Below, piece after piece: positions 24,502 through 37,011 of a stretch of 64,000 nt of DNA (its first letter is position 1; each line of letters opens with the position of its first letter). The notes below the pieces were generated by a model that had not been told where the DNA came from, ran no database searches, and saw only the letters and a list, made by a program, of their open reading frames with translations. Where the stretch lies: the NCBI RefSeq assembly GCF_037975245.1, contig NC_092569.1:31562668-31626667 (forward strand). The letters are read 5' to 3'. The stretch is from Apostichopus japonicus (lineage: Eukaryota > Echinodermata > Holothuroidea > Aspidochirotida > Stichopodidae). The position numbers and the translations under genes were made by a program.

Positions 24502-27429
24502 ATTATAACGAGCGCTTGTTCAACTTAAACTGAAATTGTCAACATATTAGATTATATACCTGGTTACTTCCACTGCATGTGATTCAGATTTTGGTATGTA
24601 AATTCAACGACGAAGAATTTCTAATTATAAATCAAGCAGAAAACATGAACATAGCGCAAATATAAAGAAAAACAGTGTGCAAAGTCGCGTATTATACCGG
24701 TCAGGTCTGAAAACAATGTAAAATGTCTTTATGTGATTTTTTGATGCAATTATATAAGAATTGGCAACCTACAATAGCATGTATGCCCCTTCTGTTCGAA
24801 GAGCAATATAAGCTGGACAGTACAATATAACCAGTTTCGTCAAATGTCAATTGTCCTTCCTGGCCAATACAGTATATACAGTACGATACTAATATTAAAA
24901 ACTTTATATGGGCAAGAATTAGGTGCAATATGCCATACATACAATATGACGTGTCCCTCCTTTCCAAAAGGGCATGAGACTTCTACTTACCTCCGTGCCA
25001 ATATTTACAAGATATGATAAATGTGCTACTGCATTGCTGTAGATCTATCTTAATTATTGATCTGGAAGCCATTGTCTTTTATGGAACTACACAGTCATAC
25101 TGCATTGACAGAAAAACAAAATGGCGTCGGGCTTAGATGATGTGACAATGCATGTCATTTTCTTTGTTCGTTTTCTGTTCTTAAGTAAGTTAAATTGAAA
25201 TATAAGTCATCTCTTACAAGTCTATTAGTTAACAACATATTTTATGTCATCTATTTTGTGAATTTTAAGTAAAACGATGCAATTGATATCAGATGCTTTC
25301 ACACTGATGCATTTTCAAAGTTTAGCAATTATAAGTTTTATTATCATGCTTTTTACATAATAGCAAGTACATTCAGACTGCCTTTTAGCAGTGGCGGAGC
25401 ATCCATACAGTCAAGGGGGGGGGGGGGTGGGGGGCGGACTAAAATGGACTGCTGGCGCCCTTTCCAGCTTTTTACTTATTGGCGATTATTGACTTTTGTA
25501 TTGCGCTCTCATCTACCTATTGACATTTGTCACATTTTGTTGGCGATGACACCTATTTATTCTTTGTTTATCTACAAATTAGCAAGGAAAGGGTCATTTC
25601 CGGCAATCTAGGAAGTATCTTTACTCAAAAAAATTTCTCTACGCTCCGCGCCAACCTATGGTGGCGCTCTGCTTAGAGAGTGTCGAAAGCGCCCCTACAG
25701 ACCATTCTCGCCCTCCCTGACCAATACCCCTAGCTCCGCCACTGCCTTTTATGCTTTCAGGAAACACAAACCCAGCTTTCATCATCGATGTAATGTAATG
25801 TAAATGTAAAGCGATCTTCATGAAAGAGATGAATGTGATGAACAAATTCAGCGAGCAGCTAAGAAAATTCTTATTTCAATTGAGAGATATCACAAGTTAA
25901 TCATTCCATAATGTTTTTCTGTTATTTATTATAATGTTTTATTTCCTATATTACGGAGATTGGTTTTGTAAATATTGAATCTAAAATATTGAAACTCTTA
26001 ACAAGAGATAAGAATGGCATTACTTTCAATTTCAACACTGTGACAATTCTACCTCCATACTAGGAAAAGAATTTGAACCTTTTTGGAATTTCACAAAGGT
26101 GTCTATCATATACTGTAAGTTGATGATGATCGTTGGAGTTTTATCTCCTTATAAATATCTGTTCATAGATACAGTACTCATTCAAGCCATTTGTTATTCA
26201 CATTTTTGCTATAAAGTTGGGTATTGGGCTACAATATCATATGATATATTATTCGATAATCATTTCATATTTCTGTATTTTATTAACACTAATACCTGGA
26301 TATGTTCCTTTATATTTCAGTATTTTCAAGTATTCAGGTTCAAATATATATTGAATATAAAGCTATATGTATTATGATATAATGTTGACAAGCAATCAGC
26401 CATCAAATATTTTCTACATTCATTATGGATTTCAAGATTCACCGGCTACTTAAATATACTTAAATAGTCTATTCCACGAATTACCTTCTGTAATGGGAGC
26501 TGATGTCTCAACCAAAATAGTGTCCGTACATGACTGAAGGTATTACGGGTGGCATAACCCAAATATAGTCCTTATCAATCCACTAACCAATGTTCTCTTT
26601 CAGGAAGAGTGCCAAAATGCAACAGGAGAAAAGCTTTTTCAAGAGTTTTATTTTTTTTGGGGGGGGGGGGGGAGGGGTTGAACAGCAATGTGCCATATTT
26701 ATGCAGCATAACAACAGAGGAAAATTAAGACACTTTAGAACCTTTTGTCATCTGGTAAAGAAAGTAAACATGGCCATGATACAGGAAATTGAAGGTCTCA
26801 TAAATGGCCAAACATGTCGGCCATCCAGTGTAGGTAGTTTTCACCTAGTTCCAACTTCTACAAAGCCTTAGAGACCACATCACTTTGAACATTTATATCG
26901 ACTTATTGCTACCTTACAAGCTGGTTTCTTCTAAATGTAGAAAATGATTTCTGATGTCGATGCAAATCACTATGGTTTAGACAGACCCATTACGGGCCAA
27001 AGCCAAAAATGGTCATCACTATACCAGGAATTTGAACATTGCCACTTAGGCTCATTTCACCCATGGTCATGAGAACAACTAACCAAAGTTCTGTAATCAT
27101 AAAAATAATTATGATAACTCGCATAACCATGGAATGCGGCCATTCTAAAATGGCGGTAGCACACTCCTGATGTGGTCTATTAAATTCCGTCCCACCACAA
27201 TCCGGTAAGTTTGGCTTTGGCCCTTACGTGAAGCTCTGCTTCTATCTGTCACTTGGCTTTCAGGCTCGTCTACAGTTTCCTCATCCACTCCGTTGATAAC
27301 GATCCAAATGAAATATTGCCTACATTCTCTGCTCTCCAATGCATAGTTACCACAACGTTCAAGCTAATTCAAGATTCTTTTTGTCAGGAGACTGACTCAT
27401 CTTGTGTCAGGAGACTGAGTCATCTTGTG
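24502..27429. other. Intergenic stretch between convergent TRIM and ATPSCKMT genes
   Basis: This contains both 3' UTRs and AT-rich DNA, plus one hAT-type miniature element (25389-25744) and a poly-G tract near 26660. I see no coding exon. Confidence 0.5.
25389..25744. mobile_element. hAT-type miniature inverted-repeat element with 8-bp target duplication
   Basis: The 356-bp element starts CAGTGGCGGAGC and ends GCTCCGCCACTG, a perfect 12-bp inverted pair. It is flanked by CCTTTTAG and CCTTTTAT, an 8-bp duplication with one mismatch, as hAT transposases make. It has no transposase. It carries the window's dispersed core block (25589-25690, ending CGCGCCAACCTATGGTGGCG). Confidence 0.85.
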
Positions 27430-27450
27430 TCAGGAGACTGACTCATCTTT
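27385..27450. repeat. Triplicated 23-bp unit overlapping the ATPSCKMT stop codon
   Basis: Three copies of a unit containing GTCAGGAGACTGACTCATCT stand head to tail. The copy nearest the gene supplies the last codons (ESVS) and the TGA stop of ATPSCKMT on the minus strand; the other two lie in the 3' UTR. Confidence 0.9.
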
Positions 27451-30400
27451 GTTCAATTCTGGAGTAAGACTCTGTGGCATCTGATACAACCATACTGTAT
27501 CTATACCTTCACCAATAGTTCTCGTTGGCGTCCAATCAGGGACTGGGAAGCGACAAGCAGCTACTAAACAACCATCTTTCAGCTCCTTTTCCATCTTTCC
27601 TCCAAGTGTTTCCATCTGAGTAAAAAGGACAGAGAAAAATAAAAACATGGTGATCATGCAAAAACCTACATTTAAGCTATGATGTACATATAGGACTTAA
27701 TTCAGTAACTACTAAATACATGACTCAACTCGTATCTTTCTTACATGAAATCTAAAACGTCATATTGATGGACATCAGTCAAAGTGTTTTCTTGTTCATA
27801 ACATACTTGAAATTATAGCTACTGATAGAGTCGTTAGTTCTGCTAAAATGTCACAGCCGAAGGCAAGAAGAGCAAAGTTGAGCCAGAGGGTCCACACTCC
27901 CCCACCCCCTCCCTCCCTTCCCCCACTTGGGCACTCTTCATTTTACAGTACAGTAATCTTTATTATCCCATACTGTATGTCCCTGGCACCCCTCTATATG
28001 TTTCTGGGCCTCCCTATCCTAACTGATTTAGGGCCCAGGGGCTATACTGTAGGCCCCAATGGACCCTTTCTCCGGGCCTGATCAAATCCAGAAAATGGAA
28101 AAAATATACTAGGATTAACACAAAAGTTGTCATACTTGAGCAGTTCACTGTCACACTCTGCCAAGTGTGACAAACATGATTAATCTTGCTGAATCCATTT
28201 TGACTTCAAATTTTGTGAAAAATCCACTATTCCACACCTTTAATTAAACCTCATCACAAAATTTACACCAATTTATGTTGTCAATAATATTTACTACAAG
28301 TACTGTACTATCGACAAAACATAATTTAGGGAAGAACTTTCAGAAAAATTTAAAAATTTTTCCAAAATGAGTATAAAATAATGCAATACATAACACATTA
28401 GCTAAATGTGTCATCATTATTATTTCTAGACGTTCTCCAAGTATATAATGCATATTAGAAAAAGACAAAATTATTGTTTCCAGGAACTGTATTTTATCAT
28501 GCAGGATCATTTAAAGAATGAAATCAGTACTACCAACCTACAGACAACGATCCTTCACTGGTCAAGCAAACTCTCATGTGCATGTAAGTCATGCCACAGA
28601 GCCAATGCCATTATTACTTCCTGAGTCCAACATTTTACATGAAAATATTTATTATTTAATAAAAAGCTCAACACACGATTTGATCTTCATTGATCCTGGT
28701 CCAATAATGGCTGACAAATGTATTCGAAAACCCTGAAGGTGTTTCCAAATATTACTAGGTTTTCTAATAATGACAGGATAACATGTTAGAGCTCACTAAC
28801 TAAATATTAACAGGTCTACCTACAGTAATTGCTTCACTTAAAAGGTCTGAAAAGTTAAATTGATCAGTACTAAATGGATGGTTCAGAGGTCAATTTTACT
28901 TTTGACAAAATGTCGCAAAAAGAGGAATATATAATCTAAGCATCCCGGTGCAAGGGTTATATTCAATTGCTACATGTTTTTTTTGTATTTCTCAGAATAG
29001 TTTGTTATAAGTTTATGATATTCTCATCAAATGTGAACTTGATGCAAACAGTGCCATGTAATAGATGCACAACTATGAAAGTTCATATTTGAATGAGTTA
29101 ACAGAATATAATATATGCACAACTGTTCACTTCACTTGTATTACATAAACGTCACACCACTGTAGCCATATATCTTACATCAAAGCACAATAGGGTGTGG
29201 AAACTAAAGAAAAACAAAATATCTGTCAGCACTCATCAATGTGCATCTATGACATCACACCTGCTTGCTCCAAGTCAATCTATGACATCACACCTGCTTG
29301 CTCCAAGTCTCCACAGTCTCCACATTGGGACAATTTTGGGGCTCAGAATATAAATATGCAAACTTCAAATAAAAATAGCTCGCATACTACAGGAGTTGCA
29401 TGAAACTTTTGCCCTGGATGCTTAACTGCAGTTTCAAATTTTGCTAGTGACCGATACATTTACCTGTATGCACTATTCATATAGCATCTTGTCATAAATA
29501 CTTAAGTACTGCATCTTTCCTCTAACTAGCGAAACAGTTTCAATGCAAGGAGTGAAGGGAAATTTGATCTACAGTGTTCTTCACATGATACCTGTAGATA
29601 CAGTACTCACCATTTGTGTTACCCCAAAAATCACCACATTATCATAACTGTGCAGGTTTGCCTTCCAAAGATCTTGCCTCCTGAATGTTGCATGAGAGCT
29701 GACACCGGCAAGTCTAGCCGATATCTTGGAATAAAGAACCAGAAATGAATTGAGCTCGATACCATGAGACTTGAAGCCATCCCTCGCGGCAGCTATCACC
29801 TGAAAGAACATGAAGTCAAAATACTCAACCAGCAGGAACAGTTAAAAAAACGATTCAAGTGTAAGCGCATGGACATCACATGGATGTTGGTGTCTTGGTC
29901 CAGTGTGAATGCATGGACATCACATAGATGTTGGTGTCTTGTTCCAGTGTGAATGCATGGACATCACATGGATGTTGGTGTCTTGTTCCAGATAATGCTC
30001 TGCAGTATTTATAGGTTACCAATGTACAGTACCTGTATTTATAGGTTACCAATGTACCTGTATTTATAGGTTACCAATGTACCTGTATTTATAGGTTACC
30101 AATGTACCTGTTGTCATGGGTCAATCAACTTTTACACCTTGGAAGGGTGATACCTTATCTCTCTCGTATACTAGAGCCCTTCTACACCCAAAACAAAAAC
30201 CCACAATAAAGATATTTTATTGTCTTTGCTCTACGTTTAATTACTTTAAACAATTAACCTATTAGTGTGGTGCATCACAAATTACAATTTTCCGACACAA
30301 AAATACCTTAAATTATCTTACTAAAATATACGCCGCGCCCTTATCATTTAACTTATGTCTCAATCAATTCTTGCACTCTTATAATATTAATCTCTTATTT

Positions 30401-33400
30401 TGTTATTCTCTTTCTTTTAATTCTTATTTCTTAATTTAGGCTTCCTTTTTAGTCGTTAAAAGACGCTAGGTTGTGGATCAACGTTCAATGACAAGTCAGC
30501 TTAAATTCCCAAAATATCACATGCATAACAACGTAAATATATCTTTCGTCTAATCATTTGTTAAAAAAAATGCATCGAGCTATTGGACTGTTCAGGAGCG
30601 TCTAGAAGTTCAGAAGTAATGTTCGGGTATCTGTCAGTTCGTTGAACGATTAAAACATCTGCCAATTATGACAAAGTCACGTGCTAATAATTCACGGTTC
30701 GCCAACACAGTTTCAAACCTCCATGAGAACCGGCAACGTCTCGATGTTCACCCGTCCTCGTGACCCGAGCGTGAGATGTAGACCAATAATCAAGCGAGCG
30801 ACGTCACTCGTGTCCCAGCCCAAAGTTAAAAGCCTGAAAACAACATCAAACACTAAAACACGATGTGATACTTGTCAAAACTGTCAAAATACTGTTTCAA
30901 GCCTGAACGTTCAATCGTCTTATGTTGACTTTGACGTTGCAACTCGAAAACGATAAATATATAAGGGATTTAAAGAGCAGTACTTCCAACGTACATTACT
31001 ACTCTATCACTAATCTCTCTATAATGCTCCCTAAATACAATACTCCTACAGGATGAAATACAGATGACATTTATTACCCTTCTTCGGCCACCGAATATTA
31101 AAACCACAGTGAATCAGTCTGTCGACCCGAATCACGACCCTAATTAACATACCAATTCACCCCATGTCAGGGATGACCAAAAACAACCCTATCAAGCTAG
31201 TGACAGTCAGTACACACAATAATCTTTATTGCTACTACACATTCCTAATATTGTAATACAGTATTTCTCTCTCTAAGGGAAAAGAAAACGTGTAACTCAC
31301 CATTTAGATGGAAAAATGGCTCTAAACACACAACAGGAAACTGGTCTCGACAAGCGTCTGGCGTCTCGACATCAGGCAGAAACTCCTCCTAATAAAGCTC
31401 TAATCTACCTTCGCTATACTCTGACGCCCTTGCTCAGATATTATATATAACCCTTGAAAGTGATTTTGGCAACGAGGCAGCTATCTAGCTGTTGCGAAAA
31501 CTAACGCAGTCAGACCGTTGGGGAAAAGACACGTTACATGGCAAAGGTCTACGATGGACTGTACCCAACTTTTCTCTGGTGTGGCTCCATACGACAATGA
31601 CACTATACCCGCACATACCTTGGTTCTTTCACTATCCTACCCCTTTTGTTACCAACGTCTTCGCGCTATACAAAGCAGGAAGCTAATTACTACCAGCCTG
31701 AAATTCAGACTACAAGACAATTACGTAACACGCCTAAAATTTCGTAACGCACCTATGCGTAGCGCTCATTCTTGCCCTACATATCTACAAACAAAAGCAA
31801 ACTACGGCGGACTTGTTGGACCGCAAAACACAACAACTCCCTAGCCTACGGAGGATTCAAATTTCCCTCAAAAACTTGACACCTGTATTTATAGGTTACC
31901 ACAGTACCTGTATTTATAGGTTACCACAGTACCTGTATTTATAGGTTACCAATGCACCTGTATTTATAGGTTACCAATGTACCTTACAGTATGGTCATGA
32001 CATATTGCTGGTAGGTAACTTATATAGTATGTACTGTGGGAAGTCCCCCCAGGGGACACGTGGATGTGGTGCACCGTGGTGCCCCAGGAGAGATCGATTG
32101 AATTGGTGTGGGTGTGACAAGTTACCAATGACCAAGGGTTAACTTGTAAAGTTGTGTGGGCAGGCCTAAGCCTCAAACAGGACTGTACACCTTCTAACAG
32201 TATTTATTTAACTTCTCTGCATTTAAATTGTGAAGAAACAAATATATGAAGTGAAAAACGTGTGACTGCAATCAAGCGCTGCATTCGTGTTGACAATAAT
32301 CTATTAGATGTCAGATTAGGGCAAGTGCTGTTTATGAAAAACAAAATGGGATAATAGAGTTGTAGAAAGTGCATGTTGTTGTAATCCTTATTCCTGATGT
32401 TAAGTTTGCCATGAATGTTATTGTTTCACCTTTTGTATGTCTTGTTTTATTATAGTAACTGATAAAGCAGTGACATGAATACAAGGAAAACACACAGTTT
32501 TGTCTGTGATTCACATACTGTAAGGTTGCCATTACTGTAATTACAATATAGTTGCATTTTGTAGTTCACACATTTTAACCTATGAATCACACAGGCTTTA
32601 GGAAACTAGAAAGTGGCTGTCATAACCATATAAACAGAGCTGTCATTATATGAAGCACCTTTTTATCATTTTAACAAGTAAAATGTAAGACCATATTGTT
32701 TGAAAGATGAAATGCTAGCTGTTTCCTCCAATTTCTGTTCATGAGAGGCCACTGTACAATAGACATCCCATCTAACAGATGAGAATATGAATATATCTGG
32801 ATGATCAGGAGTTAGGGCTCACTAGAGGGGAGGTAGAGGGGGTAGTTGAATACTGCACCCAGTCAATCATGGGTGCTGGGAATGCATGGGATAAAGTATT
32901 CTCATTATCATAACTATAAAATGTCTATGAGGAACAAATTGGCTTTCAATACCTCTTAATAGTTTGCTACATGGCTAACCCCTGTACCAAATCATTCTCA
33001 GTATAAATAATGAGTCGGCACAATTGCGGGAATATGTTCTAGAAAACTATTCCACTACAAAAAAACTACATGCACTGGCTCCGCCCTCAGCAAGGAGCCA
33101 CTATGCAAACTAAGGTCGTACAGTTTAGAAGAAAAGTTTTCAAAATATAATCTGTAAACGATGTTGAGTCGTTCTCAAAAGCATGCAATTTGTCGACCAG
33201 AGTGATTTTGCTAAGAAAATTTCCCTAGCATAGACTGACAGTGGCAACGAAGCCACCACTTAGTAAGGTGGGAGCAATTTAATACCCTGCAACTCACACA
33301 CTTCCAGCTTTTTTTAAGAATGGCTATTCTTACGACTAGTCGTAAGAATAATTTCCGACTACCCATGCGCAGTTGCTAATTTTATGACAAGGAGTACTAT

Positions 33401-34059
33401 TCTTACGACAAGGAGTAACAATAATTTCCGGTCAGGGTTAGGATGGAGGTTTAGGGTTATGTTTAGGGTTACCCCTACTACATGCGCAGTTGCTTTATTT
33501 ACTTTACTGCGCTTGAAATTTGCCTTTGTCGTAAGAATAGTTTATAAATAATTGTTACGACTAGTGGTAAGAATAGCCACGGCCTTAACTTACTACATCA
33601 TTGTGTATTGACTCCCGGTCATAACCTGTGAGATGCAAGGTTGCGGGAAATTATTCAGTTAAGCAGTCATGGTGTTGTTTGCCAGATGCCTGGTAATGTC
33701 TGCCAGTCTCATATAAGTCTAACTAGCAATACAACTAGCACTTCAGACTGTACAGCCCACTTTCAGTGTCATGCATTACATATACTTACAATCCTTCCAT
33801 CTCCGCTGCCCAGATCTGCCAACCTAGATCCTTTCTGACTATTATTCTTCAAGGCGGTTAGCACATTGCGAACTTGTTCATTAGTAGCGGGTATATACGG
33901 TAAACAAAACTTGCGAAAGGCTGGTAGGACAAACGGGGCTGAGATAACCGAAAGACCAACTGCCACAGCTCCAGTGAATCCGACTAAAAGCAAACCTGTT
34001 TTATTTGTCTGTTTATTTCCCTTGTTTGACAAGTCGTTGGTAGCTGTTAATTCTTCCAT
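27430..34059 (-). CDS. ATPSCKMT: ATP synthase c-subunit lysine N-methyltransferase (FAM173B type), complete, 3 exons
   Basis: Exons in transcript order: 34059-33790, 29799-29611, 27615-27430; phase 0 at both joins, 214 residues (human about 233). Residues 22-48 (LLLVGFTGAVAVGLSVISAP and beyond) form the N-terminal membrane/targeting segment. The class I methyltransferase fold follows: motif I DLGSGDGRI (82-90), GIELN (103-107), and NVVIFGVTQM (144-153). The last exon carries ACRFPVPDWTP and GEGIDTVWLY, strongly conserved in FAM173 proteins. The human enzyme sits in the mitochondrial inner membrane and trimethylates Lys43 of the ATP synthase c-ring subunit, which supports respiration. The paralogue FAM173A (ANTKMT, acting on the ADP/ATP translocase) is the main alternative, but PALRKVCLPF-type and HWTP-type sequences favour the B form. 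The first intron (4 kb) is swollen by repeats and a probable solo LTR. Confidence 0.93.
29225..29310. repeat. Short tandem duplication in an ATPSCKMT intron
   Basis: Two copies of a segment ATCTATGACATCACACCTGC followed by TTGCTCCAAGTC stand side by side in the second intron. Confidence 0.85.
29846..29992. repeat. Minisatellite, unit about 44-45 bp, three copies
   Basis: Three copies of GCATGGACATCACATGGATG, then TTGGTGTCTTGTTCCAG, lie in the first ATPSCKMT intron about 50 bp upstream of exon 2. Confidence 0.9.
30003..31985. repeat. 25-bp minisatellite split by an inserted element
   Basis: Units of ACCTGTATTTATAGGTTACC plus AATGT or ACAGT occur about four times at 30003-30111 and about four times again at 31882-31985. 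The array was evidently continuous before the 1.77-kb insertion between them. Confidence 0.9.
30112..31881. mobile_element. Probable solo LTR (LTR-retrotransposon kin), fossil
   Basis: The 1770-bp block begins TGTCA and ends TGACA, the TG...CA ends of LTRs. It is flanked on both sides by CCTGT, a 5-bp target duplication typical of Gypsy or BEL integrases. No internal coding region is present, so it reads as a solo LTR left by recombination between two LTRs. The family cannot be named further. The clean ends and intact duplication suggest it is not very old. Another kind of insertion with chance TG/CA ends is possible. Confidence 0.6.
33322..33582. mobile_element. Miniature inverted-repeat element, copy 1
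   Basis: The ends are a long inverted pair: GGCTATTCTTACGACTAGTC at the left and its near-complement at the right (one base changed). It carries internal partial copies of the same motif and a telomere-like stretch (TTAGGGTTATGTTTAGGGTT). TTAA occurs on both sides (33315-33318 and 33585-33588), a possible target duplication. It lies in the first ATPSCKMT intron. A second copy is at 35486-35761. Confidence 0.82.
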
Positions 34060-35485
34060 TTTGTCGATCTACAGTGGGAAAGCCCTAAATATCGTCGTAC
34101 TAAATTAGCCTAGCCTGCGCCAGGCAGAAAACACATGTTTTTAAACTTGTTCAAGTCAGTTGAGTACGACTTGAGGTGGCATACTCCTATAAGAGTTGTA
34201 TATTCATCATTCACGATAAGTGTCAAAAAGCAGCAGGAGAACATCTTTTTTGACCTGTCATCAATCATGATCTAGTTTTTTTTTTGTGGCTTGCACGTTG
34301 AAGAACATGAATGGAAGTACATGTGTTGAGAAAATTGGGTCAATTGAGGCAATTTTAGACCCCTTTAGGCCTCCTAGGAGCAGCGTAGGAAAATTGTTTA
34401 CCCCTGAGTGAAGAGGTTTGTTTACAAGTGACGAAAACTTCCGAATCGTATAGCAAAAATCTATAGAGTCATGATACGGAAAATTGATAGTGCCATGAAA
34501 GGCCAACTTGTCAGCTATTCGGTGATGGGCAGCGCTTAACCAGTGAAATGTTCTATCTAGACTTGGAGACCACATTATTTTTGTGATGTCATGTATAAGT
34601 CATTAGGGCTTTTAAAGGGCGTATGCTACCTTGAGGCGCAACATTAATTTTGATATACGGACCGTGAAAAGCCACTTACTACTGCCCAGGTGGTATATTC
34701 CTACAACACATTTTAGTTTTTGGAAACCGACCCTTTTAATTGTGGAGCTCCCATGGAGCAATTCTAACAAATAGTTACTCAGATAAAACACCAATCTCAA
34801 CCAGAAAACATGAGATGTATCTATCGTATCTTTGCAGTAGTAGCACCTTCTGTTTACTAGTAGCACCTCGAGTTTAGGGTAGTAACACCTCGAGTTTAGG
34901 GTAGTAGCGCCACCGATTTAGGGTAGCAACGCTACCTGTGGTCCTTATGTGATGACGAAATCGGGGAATTGTAGGAACTCGGATAATAAAATGTTTGTGT
35001 ACGTGTATGGTATGAAGACGTAAAGTCGTAAACATTAACGTTCAAACGGAAGTCAGTTAGTAAGTGGTCTTCCGGGATCGAGTGGCTCGTCAAGCGAAGA
35101 GGTAAGTCTCGTAGATACTGGGAGGGAAATGTAACATCCAACTCGACCATTGTATCGTAAAAAAAATACAAATAAGGTCACGAAGCATGGATAAATTACC
35201 TAGAGTTTGGTCAGCTAAATTTTAATTGTTGCACTTACAGTAGGCTGCTAACTTAGCCTATGCTAGTACTAATAGCATGCAGTAGTCATAAATTGCCACA
35301 AATGGAACACAACATTTTGATTAGGCCTAGATCATAACATATGACAAACCACAGCAATGCACAGACAAATGATAAGGCTAGTAAGACGTAGAGTATATTC
35401 ACAAAAATTCTCTGATTGCCACTGCAAAGAAGTTATCCTGAAGTAAGCCCAGGTAAGGCTGTTGCTAATGATCATAAACAACAAA

Positions 35486-35761
35486 GTGGCTATTCTTACG
35501 ACTAGTCGTAACAATAATTCCCTTTTGCGCATGCGCAGTTGCTATAACGTGGCTATTTTTACGACTAGGAGTACTATTTTTACGACAGGAGTAACAATAA
35601 TATTTGGTTAGGGTTAAGGTTAGGGTTGGATTGAGGGTTAGAGTTAGGGTTACCCCTACTACATGCGCAGTTGCTTTATTTACTTTGAATTCGCATGAAT
35701 TCGCCGATGTCGTAAGAATAGTTTATAACTAATTGTTACGACTAGTCATAAGAATAGCCAC
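35486..35761. mobile_element. Miniature inverted-repeat element, copy 2
   Basis: This starts GTGGCTATTCTTACGACTAG and ends with the near-complement (...ATAAGAATAGCCAC). About 30 bp pair with one mismatch. The interior matches copy 1, including ACTACATGCGCAGTTGCTTT and a TTAGGGTTAAGGTTAGGGTT stretch. CATAAACAA occurs close to both ends and may mark the target site. Confidence 0.85.
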
Positions 35762-36099
35762 GGCCCATAAACAAAATATGCAAACTCGATCACAACTTGG
35801 TTAAATTAGAATGTTAGCAAATGAAGTTGTGTAATGTTAAATCTACATCTTATGCAAGAATATGTTTCTGGGTTTTTATTCTTTAACTTAGTTAGAACTT
35901 AGACCTCAGTCCACTCCTCAATATGGACGAGTCAAAAAAAATAAAAACCTGCTGTTCCTACAGATATATAACTTAAAGGCCTGTGATGGACGGGCGCAAA
36001 ATGAAACGTCTAATAGTGTAGTAGAAAAAAAAAGATCAGGAGGGACACTCAAGTCCCCATCAAGGACCCCTATAGGAGACGAAAAAAAACTGAAGACGC

Positions 36100-37011
36100 A
36101 AACACTCAACCCCGGTTACAATGCTTAAAGTGCTTGTCCAAAGCATTCTTAAACCCATTGACACTACTGGCAAGTACAACTTTCTCAGGCAAACCGTTCC
36201 GCTTATTCACATGAACCCTATTAGAAAAAAAGTTATGCCGAATATTAATCCTACTTTGTGACTTTTGGAGTTTTTAACAATGACCTCTGTTACAACTACT
36301 ATTAGCAAACATGAAAAAGTCGGTAAAGGATAAATTGTCAAAACCATACACAATCTTGAAAACCTGAATCAAGTCCCCACGTAACCTCCTAAGCTCCAGT
36401 GTGGTGAGATTCAACAGTTGTAATCACCTATAATAAGGAACACTCTTTAAGGAACTAATCATCTTAGTAGCCCTCCTCTGGACCTTTTCAAGTACTTTCT
36501 TATCCTAAGCAAAATATGGGTTCCAAGCCTGCGCAGCATAGGCTACACCAGATGAAGCCTAACCAACTGCTTATAAAGCCTAACTATATACTATGTCCTC
36601 TTTCAGAAAACTGAAGTTCCTCTTGAACATACCTAAAACCCTACTACCTCTTTTTAGCAGCTTCAAGACAATGTTTAGAAGGTTGCAGAGGTGGGTCAAT
36701 GTAGATACCTACTGTACGTCTCTTGTAACCTGTAACTCCACACCATTAAGATTGTAGGTATACATTGGTTATGCACCTGTAACTGTAGGTAGTAGTAACC
36801 AATGTATACCTACCTTGCATAAATTTATCAATATTAAAAAGCATTTACCATCCCTGAGACAAGGAAAAAACCTTATCCAAATCTGTTTGAAACTTCTCAG
36901 AATTGCTTTTGGAAGAGACCTCATACAATTTGGTGTCATCAGCAAACTTCTTAGCTGTACACAAAATATCTCCGTCAATGTCATGTAGGCAACAAACAAA
37001 CAAAAATGCAG
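36100..37011 (-). mobile_element. Non-LTR retrotransposon (CR1/Jockey-like) fragment, C-terminal part of RT
   Basis: Reading the minus strand gives DIDGDILCTAKKFADDTKLY (FADD catalytic motif, near 36950). Downstream come LNLTTLELRRLRGDLIQVFK (near 36370) and LPEKVVLASSVNGFKNALDK (near 36150), the usual end of this RT type. Several frame changes and stops show it is dead. The remainder continues beyond the hAT element at 37012-38054, from 38063. It is the same family as the copy at 19.6-20.4 kb. Confidence 0.85.
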
